Part shown: positions 1-4,625 of the stretch, one piece after another
How the letters are laid out: every line of letters starts with the position of its first letter
Numbering within the stretch: the stretch's first letter is position 1
DNA from: Acidobacteriota bacterium
GTDB lineage: Bacteria; Acidobacteriota; Vicinamibacteria; Vicinamibacterales; UBA8438
Direction of reading: 5' to 3'
NCBI GenBank assembly: GCA_011523485.1
Contig: WTGR01000606.1
Span: forward strand, 1 to 5,761
DNA: 5,761 bases
Made by a program: the position numbers and the translations under genes
The notes under the pieces: generated by a model
What the model was told of the DNA's origin: nothing
Database searches by the model: none
What the model saw: only the letters and a program-made list of their open reading frames with translations

Positions 1-54
1 AGCGCCGCGTTCGCAACGCGGAGGTCGTGGGTTCGAGTCCCATGCGGTCCACCA
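1..54 (+). tRNA. tRNA-Ala (anticodon CGC), 5' end outside window
   Basis: The 3' part of a tRNA folds cleanly. The anticodon stem is CCGCG (5-9) with CGCGG (17-21), around the 7-nt loop TTCGCAA. This places anticodon CGC at 12-14, which reads alanine codon GCG. The variable loop is 5 nt (22-26). The T stem is GTGGG (27-31) with CCCAT (39-43), enclosing TTCGAGT. The acceptor 3' strand is GCGGTCC (44-50), followed by discriminator A51 and an encoded CCA (52-54). Position 70 of the standard numbering is T, which would allow the G3-U70 pair that is the main alanine identity element, and A73 also fits alanine. The 5' acceptor strand and most of the D arm lie outside the window, so G3 itself is not seen. 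thrC starts 19 nt downstream on the same strand with no visible terminator between. Confidence 0.93.
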
Positions 55-73
55 GTCGCTTCCTCCGCCGGTC

Positions 74-1417
74 ATGACGATGACGAAGAGTGCGCCGTAC
101 CGGGCCGTGCTGCGCTGCATCCAGGGCTGCGCCGGCGCGCATTCCCTTCTCGAGCCGATTTATCGCTGCCCGAAGTGCGGCGATCTGCTGGAGGTGTCGC
201 ACGACCTGGACGCGCTCCGGGATCGTTCGGCGGGCTCCTGGATGCGGCTGTTCGACGAGCGCTACAAGCGCACGACCTGGCCGTACGGATCCTCCGTCTG
301 GGGCAAGAAGGAGTGGGTCTGCCCCGGCGTTGACGCGGACAACATCGTGTCCATGGACGAGGGAGGAACCAACCTCTTCTGGGCGGAGCGGTTCGGACGG
401 GAGCTCGGCGTCAGCGATCTGTGGGTGAAGCTCTGCGGCAATTCCCACACCGGCTCGTTCAAGGACCTCGGGATGACCGTGCTGGTCTCCCTGGTGCGGC
501 AGATGATGCGCCAGGGCGTGGCGATCCGCGCGGTGGCGTGCGCCTCGACCGGCGACACGTCCGCCTCCCTGGCCGCCTACGCCGCGGCCGGCGGCATTCC
601 GGCCATCGTGATCCTCCCGCGCGGCAAGGTCTCGACCGCCCAGCTCGTGCAGCCGTTGTCGAACGGCGCCACCGTGCTCGCGCTCGACACCGATTTCGAC
701 GGCTGCATGGCGATCGTCAAGCGGCTCTCGACCGAGGAGGGCATCTATCTCGCCAACTCGATGAACAGCATCCGCCTGGAGGGCCAGAAGACGGTGGGCA
801 TCGAGATCGTCCAGCAGTTCGACTGGGAGGTGCCCGACGTCATCATCATTCCCGGCGGCAACCTGGGCAACGTGAGCGCCCTCGGCGCCGGATTCGACAT
901 GATGGAGGCTCTGGGCGTGACCGCCCGCCGCCCCCGCATCGTCGTCGCGCAGGCGGCCGCGGCGAACCCGCTGTATCGCGCGTATCGGAACGACTGGCGC
1001 TTCGAGCCGATCAAGGCGGCGACGACGCAGGCGTCGGCCATCCAGATTGGCAACCCGGTCTCGATCGCGAAAGCCATCCGCACGTTGCGGCGCTATGACG
1101 GCATCGTGGAGCAGGCCACGGAAGCCGAGCTCGCCGACGCATCCGCCCGCGCCGACCGCACCGGCATGTACAACTGCCCCCATACGGGAGTCGCGCTCGC
1201 CGTGCTTGCCAAGCTGCGGGCGCGCGGCGAGATCGCCTCGACCGACCGTGTCGTCGTGATATCGACCGCGAACGGGCTCAAGTTCACCGACTTCAAGCTG
1301 GATTACCACCGGGCGGCGGCGGATCTCCAACCGCGTCTCGCCAACCTGCCCGTCGAGCTGCCCGACGACTACGACTCCGTGCTGCGGGCCGTCGCTCGCG
1401 TGACGGGATCCTCGTAA
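74..1417 (+). CDS. thrC: Threonine synthase (PLP-dependent, zinc-ribbon N-terminus, plant-like)
   Basis: This 447-aa cytoplasmic enzyme should convert O-phospho-L-homoserine to threonine plus phosphate, the last step of threonine synthesis. An N-terminal zinc ribbon is visible (C15-x3-C19 and C32-x2-C35). The fold-type II PLP core follows, with the Schiff-base lysine K130 in [10 protein letters not shown], an [15 protein letters not shown] stretch near 157-171 and the phosphate-binding loop GGNLGN at 261-266. From memory, many segments ([57 protein letters not shown]) closely match plant chloroplast threonine synthases. The plant enzymes, however, have lost the ribbon cysteines kept here. The length is complete. 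ATG 74 is the first start after the tRNA, with ATG 80 as an alternative two codons in. No Shine-Dalgarno is seen. The 19-nt spacing from the tRNA suggests a shared transcript. A hairpin repeat follows the stop codon directly. Confidence 0.95.
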   Translation: MTMTKSAPYRAVLRCIQGCAGAHSLLEPIYRCPKCGDLLEVSHDLDALRDRSAGSWMRLFDERYKRTTWPYGSSVWGKKEWVCPGVDADNIVSMDEGGTNLFWAERFGRELGVSDLWVKLCGNSHTGSFKDLGMTVLVSLVRQMMRQGVAIRAVACASTGDTSASLAAYAAAGGIPAIVILPRGKVSTAQLVQPLSNGATVLALDTDFDGCMAIVKRLSTEEGIYLANSMNSIRLEGQKTVGIEIVQQFDWEVPDVIIIPGGNLGNVSALGAGFDMMEALGVTARRPRIVVAQAAAANPLYRAYRNDWRFEPIKAATTQASAIQIGNPVSIAKAIRTLRRYDGIVEQATEAELADASARADRTGMYNCPHTGVALAVLAKLRARGEIASTDRVVVISTANGLKFTDFKLDYHRAAADLQPRLANLPVELPDDYDSVLRAVARVTGSS

Positions 1418-1418
1418 G

Positions 1419-1521
1419 GGTCGCGCCAGGATGTTTCGCGCAGCGAAACTCCCAACGCGACCGAAAGCCGCGCCAGGATGTTTCGCGCAGCGAAACTCCC
1501 AACGCGACCGAAGGTCGCGCC
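1419..1521 (+). repeat. 47-bp tandem hairpin repeat, 2.2 copies
   Basis: Two head-to-tail units (1419-1465 and 1466-1512) differ only at their first and third bases. They are followed by the first 9 bases of a third unit (1513-1521). Each unit contains the perfect stem GTTTCGC/GCGAAAC with loop GCA (1433-1449 in unit 1), extendable by GGA/TCC past a bulged T. It also has an outer complementary pair GGTCGCG/CGCGACC (1419-1425 with 1456-1462). The array fills the gap after the thrC stop. Related copies occur at 4491-4619 in the opposite orientation. This looks like a REP/BIME-style intergenic repeat that could also protect or end the thrC mRNA. No T-run follows, so a classical intrinsic terminator is not supported. 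Confidence 0.9.
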
Positions 1522-1551
1522 TTGACACTGTCGATGGCCGCCATCGACAAT
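1522..1551 (+). promoter_or_regulatory. Putative sigma70-type promoter for the rhodanese-lolA-secretin operon
   Basis: A consensus -35 box TTGACA (1522-1527) is followed after 18 bp by GACAAT (1546-1551), which matches 4 of 6 bases of TATAAT. It sits directly after the repeat array and directly before the first gene of the operon. Transcription would begin about 6-7 nt after the -10 box, at or next to the ATG at 1557. That would give a leaderless mRNA and agrees with the absence of a Shine-Dalgarno sequence there. The -10 is imperfect and the spacer is 1 bp longer than optimal, so this remains a prediction. Confidence 0.4.
1529..1549 (+). promoter_or_regulatory. Perfect inverted repeat inside promoter spacer (operator candidate)
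   Basis: TGTCGATGG (1529-1537) and CCATCGACA (1541-1549) form a perfect 9-bp inverted repeat around CCG. It occupies the spacer of the putative promoter and overlaps the first bases of its -10 box, a position where a dimeric repressor would block RNA polymerase. It differs in sequence from the GTTTCGC hairpins of the adjacent repeat. It could instead be the edge of the repeat element or a hairpin in read-through RNA from thrC. No regulator gene is in the window. Confidence 0.45.
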
Positions 1552-1556
1552 GTTCC

Positions 1557-1931
1557 ATGCCCGTTCCGCGCATAACGAAGGAAGACCTGCAGGCGCGCAT
1601 CGACAGCGGGGAAGCGACCACGCCCGTACTGGTCGACGTGCGCCTGAAGTACCCGTACGAACACAGCACGGTCCGGCTGCCCGGTGCGATTCGCCTCGCG
1701 CCACCGGACTTCGAGTCGTCGTCGCTCCCGCTCGATCGGGACATCGTGACGTACGACTCCGACCCCGAGGAGATCGTCGGCGCCCGCGTCGCCGCGGCAT
1801 TGATCCGGCGGGGCCACCGCGCCAGCGTGCTCCAGGGAGGTATCGTGGAGTGGATGGCGGCCAAGCTCCCCACCGAGAGCAAGGACGCGCCCAAGCAGAA
1901 GCCGCCGGTTGCCGGCGCCCTCAAGGGATAG
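1557..1931 (+). CDS. Small rhodanese-fold protein without the catalytic cysteine
   Basis: This 124-aa single-domain protein has the rhodanese pattern: an N-terminal helix (ITKEDLQARIDSG), VLVDVR at 24-29, HSTVRLPGAIRL at 36-47 (normally GHIPGA), the strand IVTY at 63-66, the active-site loop DSDPEE at 67-72, a helix ARVAAALIRRG, and VLQGGIVEW at 91-99. Active relatives carry Cys at position 67 (often YCSCP-E). Here both loop cysteine positions are Asp, so thiosulfate sulfurtransferase activity is unlikely. A binding or regulatory role is inferred, with the partner unknown. There is no signal peptide, so it is probably cytoplasmic. ATG 1557 was chosen because the open frame upstream (from 1431) merely translates the hairpin repeat. 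lolA follows 25 nt later on the same strand, suggesting an operon. The Lys/Pro-rich C-terminus (residues 105-124) is outside the fold. Confidence 0.85.
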   Translation: MPVPRITKEDLQARIDSGEATTPVLVDVRLKYPYEHSTVRLPGAIRLAPPDFESSSLPLDRDIVTYDSDPEEIVGARVAAALIRRGHRASVLQGGIVEWMAAKLPTESKDAPKQKPPVAGALKG

Positions 1932-1956
1932 CGCCCGTGCGATTGCGCACAGGTCC

Positions 1957-2643
1957 ATGATGCCCGTGCGCCGTCCCCGCGTCGCGTTCGCCTTCGTCGT
2001 CGCTTGTGCCCTGCCCGTCGCAGCCGGTGCGCAGTCGCCCGCCGCGCCCCCGGTCGCTCGGCTCCTGGCGAACCTGCAGGCGCACTACGACCGAATCGCG
2101 GATTTCTCCGCGGACTTCGAGCACCACTACGCCGGCGGCGTGCTCCGGACCACCGACGTCGAGCGTGGCACGATGCACGTCAAGAAGCCGCGGCGGTGGC
2201 GTTTCGACTACGTCGATCCGGAGCCGAAGCTCTTCGTCAGCGACGGCGCGACAATCCATTCCTGGTTTCCCGCCGACCGCCAGGTCATCGTGAGTCCGGT
2301 GCCGGCCGGCGCGGGCGCGTCCACGTCAGCCGCCTTGCTGGCCGGCGAGGGCGACCTGCTCCGCGACTTCACCGCCCGCTACGCGGCCGGGCCGCCGCCG
2401 GACGGGGCCTGGTCGATCGAGCTCAGGCCCGTCGCGGGCGATGCCGGTTACGAATCCCTGATCCTGACCGTTGACCGCACGAGTCTGGACATTCTCGAGA
2501 TCGCGACCACGGATTTCCAGGGCGGCGTCTCCACCTACGTGTTGTCCAACGTCATGCAGAACCAGGGTCTGTCCGATACCCTGTTCGGGTTCGACGTTCC
2601 CGCGGACGTCGAGGTCATCAGTGAGGAGCCCCTTGCCCGCTAG
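1957..2643 (+). CDS. lolA: LolA-like periplasmic outer-membrane lipoprotein carrier
   Basis: This 228-aa protein has a signal peptide: a basic start MMPVRRPR, a hydrophobic stretch to about residue 22 and a likely cut after AAGA (residue 25). The mature part follows the LolA pattern. LLANLQAHYDRIADFSADFEHHY (36-58) is the first helix and strand; GTMHVKKPRRWRFDYVDPEPKLFVSDG (71-97) is the family's most typical block, whose R82 matches the conserved Arg of LolA; then comes IHSWFPADRQVIV. The C-terminal half supplies further strands of the half-barrel. LolA receives lipoproteins from LolCDE and carries them across the periplasm to the outer membrane. ATG 1957 is preferred because it leaves a normal signal peptide, whereas an upstream in-frame ATG at 1909 would bury it. 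ATG 1960 is equally possible. The next gene is a lipoprotein secretin overlapping its end. Gene symbol is by family. Confidence 0.88.
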   Translation: MMPVRRPRVAFAFVVACALPVAAGAQSPAAPPVARLLANLQAHYDRIADFSADFEHHYAGGVLRTTDVERGTMHVKKPRRWRFDYVDPEPKLFVSDGATIHSWFPADRQVIVSPVPAGAGASTSAALLAGEGDLLRDFTARYAAGPPPDGAWSIELRPVAGDAGYESLILTVDRTSLDILEIATTDFQGGVSTYVLSNVMQNQGLSDTLFGFDVPADVEVISEEPLAR

Positions 2644-4486
2644 CGGGTTGCGCGTGGACATCCGAGCGCTGGTGGCGACGCTGGCTCTGGCGACGGCGGC
2701 CTGTGCAACCTCCGGCGCCCTGCGGGAGGGGCAACGCGCCGAGCGCGAACGCGACTACGACCAGGCGGTAGTCGCCTACACGCGCGCGCTGCAGGAGCGG
2801 CCGCACGATCGCAACGCGCAACTCGCGCTCGACCGCGCGCGACTCCGGGCCGCGCAGATGCACTTCGCCGAGGGACGGCGGCTCACCCGGCTGGCGCGCT
2901 GGCGGGAGGCGCTGGAAGAGTTCCAGATTGCGTACGACCTGAACCCCGGCATGGGCGATCTGGACCGGGCCATCCGCGAGACGCGGGAGGCCGTGCGTGC
3001 CGAGCTGGCGGCTCAACCGGAAGGCCGGACGGCCCTCGAGGCGCTCATCGAGCAATCTCTGGTGGCGGCGCCGCCCGGTCTCGATCTGCCCCAGGGCATC
3101 GAGCTCCCCTCCTCGGTCGTCTTCAGCAGCGAGAGCTCGCGCGCGGTGTTCTCGGCTCTGGGACAGCTCGGCGGAATCAGCGTCGTCTTCGACGCGCAGT
3201 TCCGCGACACGCCTTTCTCGGGCGACCTGCGGGGAATGACCTTCGATACGGCGCTCGCCGCCGTCGCGGCCAGCACGAGCAACTTCTTCCGGGTGACCGC
3301 GCCCGGCACGGTAACCATCATCCCGGACACGCCGGCGAAACGCCGCGAGTACGAGGAGGAGATCATCAGGACCTTCTACCTCAGCAACGCGGACGTGGCC
3401 GAGACCATCGATCTGCTGCGCCTCGTGGTCGACATGCGCCGCCTGGCGCCGGTGACCGCCACCAACGCGATTTCGATCAAGGACACGCCGGAACGCATCG
3501 ACGCGGCGGCACGACTGATCCGGGCGATCGACAAGGCCCGCGCCGAGGTCGTGATCGAGGTGCAGTTGCTCGAAGTGGACCGCCAGACCATGCGGGAGTA
3601 CGGTCTCCGTTTCGCCTCAACCGGCGACAACTCGGACATCGGCGGCGGCGATTCGGCCGTGGTCGACAGCGCCGGCGACAGCGCCGACGGACTGGGACTG
3701 GCCATCGACGACATCGGCCGCGTCAGCGGATCGAGTCTCTTCCTCGCGAACCCGACCAGTCTGCTGGTCCGCCTCCTCGAAACCAATTCGAGCACCCGCA
3801 TACTCGCCAATCCGCAACTGCGGACCTCCGACGGCGTCGCCGCGGAGGCGCATTTCGGCGAGCGTGTACCCGTACCGGTCACGACGTTCACGCCCATCGC
3901 GGCCGGCGGGATCAGCCAGCAGCCGATCACGTCGTTCAACTACGAGGAGATTGGCGTCAACATCGACATCACGCCCCGCATCCACCACAACGACGAGGTC
4001 TCGTTGGCGCTCGAGGTCGAGATCAGCAACATCTCCGGCACGGGTTACGGCAACCTGCCACAGTTCGGCAGCCGCTCCATCATCACCATGATTCGGTTGC
4101 GCGACGGCGAGACGAACATTCTCGCGGGCCTGATTCGCGACGACGAGCGGGAGACCCTCGGAGGCGTTCCCGGGCTCAGCAGCATTCCGATCCTCGGTCG
4201 CCTGTTCGGCCGCACCAGGACCGACACGCAGGAGACCGACATCATCCTGACGCTCAAGCCGCACATCATCCGCGGCCTCGCGCTCGAAGAGGACGACCTG
4301 CGGCCGTTCCGCGTCGGCGCCAACACCGCGGCGGGCGCGCCTCCGCGGGCGGGCGCCATGCCATCGAACCCTCCGCAACCGCAACCGCGAGCCGGGCGCC
4401 CGCTGCCCGGCCTCCCCGGCCTCCCCGGCCTCCCCGGCGGCCCGCAACGACCCATCGCGCCGCCGGCGCCGCCGGACGCGCGCTGA
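2621..4486 (+). CDS. TPR-containing secretin, predicted outer-membrane lipoprotein (GspD/PilQ family)
   Basis: About 621 aa from GTG 2621. A lipoprotein signal (ALVATLALATAAC, lipid Cys at 28) is followed by TPR-like helices (residues about 35-125, with DYDQAVVAYTRALQERP and RWREALEEFQIAYDLNPG). Next come an N0/STN-like domain (about 160-237), an N1/NolW-like domain (about 250-305, TFYLSNADVAETIDLL to IRAID) and the secretin pore domain (about 308-552). The pore domain has the family signature VPGLSSIPILGRLFG at 516-530, then a Pro/Gly-rich tail (about 563-621). Secretins form multimeric outer-membrane channels for type II/III secretion and type IV pili. There is one N1-like domain and no obvious N2/N3, closer to PilQ than GspD. 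GTG 2621 has GAGG (2611-2614) upstream, gives a basic n-region and overlaps lolA by 23 nt; GTG 2654 is the alternative. No ATPase or pilin gene is nearby. Confidence 0.92.
   Translation: MRSPLPASGLRVDIRALVATLALATAACATSGALREGQRAERERDYDQAVVAYTRALQERPHDRNAQLALDRARLRAAQMHFAEGRRLTRLARWREALEEFQIAYDLNPGMGDLDRAIRETREAVRAELAAQPEGRTALEALIEQSLVAAPPGLDLPQGIELPSSVVFSSESSRAVFSALGQLGGISVVFDAQFRDTPFSGDLRGMTFDTALAAVAASTSNFFRVTAPGTVTIIPDTPAKRREYEEEIIRTFYLSNADVAETIDLLRLVVDMRRLAPVTATNAISIKDTPERIDAAARLIRAIDKARAEVVIEVQLLEVDRQTMREYGLRFASTGDNSDIGGGDSAVVDSAGDSADGLGLAIDDIGRVSGSSLFLANPTSLLVRLLETNSSTRILANPQLRTSDGVAAEAHFGERVPVPVTTFTPIAAGGISQQPITSFNYEEIGVNIDITPRIHHNDEVSLALEVEISNISGTGYGNLPQFGSRSIITMIRLRDGETNILAGLIRDDERETLGGVPGLSSIPILGRLFGRTRTDTQETDIILTLKPHIIRGLALEEDDLRPFRVGANTAAGAPPRAGAMPSNPPQPQPRAGRPLPGLPGLPGLPGGPQRPIAPPAPPDAR
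4407..4438 (+). repeat. 9-bp tandem repeat in the secretin tail
   Basis: The unit CCGGCCTCC is repeated three times exactly (4407-4433) and followed by a partial CCGGC. It encodes Pro-Gly-Leu triplets at the proline-rich C-terminus of the secretin. Because the unit is a multiple of three, copy-number change would lengthen or shorten the tail without a frameshift. Confidence 0.85.
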
Positions 4487-4490
4487 GGGC

Positions 4491-4619
4491 GCGCGACCTG
4501 ACGGTCGCGTTGGGAGTTTCGCTGGGCGCGAAACTCCTGCTCCCCGTCCGCGAAGGGCGCGACCTTGCGGTGGCGTGGGAGTTTCGCTGGCGCGAAACTC
4601 CTGCTCTCGTCCGCGGGAG
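4491..4619 (-). repeat. Two inverted-orientation copies of the hairpin repeat, period about 65 bp
   Basis: Two units fill the gap between the convergent secretin and murA genes. Each has a perfect 10-bp stem GGAGTTTCGC/GCGAAACTCC: 4513-4522 with 4528-4537 (loop TGGGC), and 4578-4587 with 4592-4601 (loop TGGC). Beside the first is a second hairpin CGCGACC/GGTCGCG (4492-4498 with 4503-4509, loop TGAC); in the other unit it is degraded. Read on the minus strand, the order (GTTTCGC hairpin, CCCAACGCGACCG, GGTCGCGC) matches the copies at 1419-1521, so these are the same element inverted. They may act as a bidirectional transcription stop between the two genes, but no T-run supports a standard intrinsic terminator. 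Confidence 0.88.
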
Positions 4620-4625
4620 AGCGTC

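Noticed and set aside
1..73. tRNA 3' end as an integration site for a mobile island
   Set aside because: The tRNA is followed at once by a housekeeping gene; no integrase and no repeated copy of the tRNA end are seen in the window.
1419..1521. CRISPR-like array
   Set aside because: The units abut one another with no unique spacers and there are only about two copies; no cas genes are present.
1431..1556. Upstream in-frame ATG giving the rhodanese protein a 42-residue N-terminal extension
   Set aside because: The extension is a translation of the tandem hairpin repeat and does not belong to the rhodanese fold; ATG 1557 begins the conserved part.
1909..1956. Earlier in-frame start for the LolA-like protein
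   Set aside because: It would overlap the rhodanese gene and put 16 residues before an otherwise normal signal peptide.
1293..1958. Long minus-strand open frame (221 aa) opposite the rhodanese gene
   Set aside because: It runs antisense through the repeat array and a well-supported gene, has low-complexity Arg-rich composition and shows no domain; long shadow frames are expected at this GC content.
2471..2620. Earlier in-frame start for the secretin
   Set aside because: It overlaps 170 bp of lolA and encodes an Arg/Ser/Cys-rich out-of-frame shadow of LolA; the lipoprotein signal begins after GTG 2621 or 2654.
3617..4447. 276-aa minus-strand open frame opposite the secretin
   Set aside because: Antisense to the conserved secretin pore domain and rich in Arg/Asp/Ala repeats typical of shadow frames.
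4491..4619. Classical intrinsic terminator between the convergent genes
   Set aside because: The hairpins are strong but none is followed by a T-run on either strand, so only a possible stop or mRNA-stabilising role is noted under the repeat.
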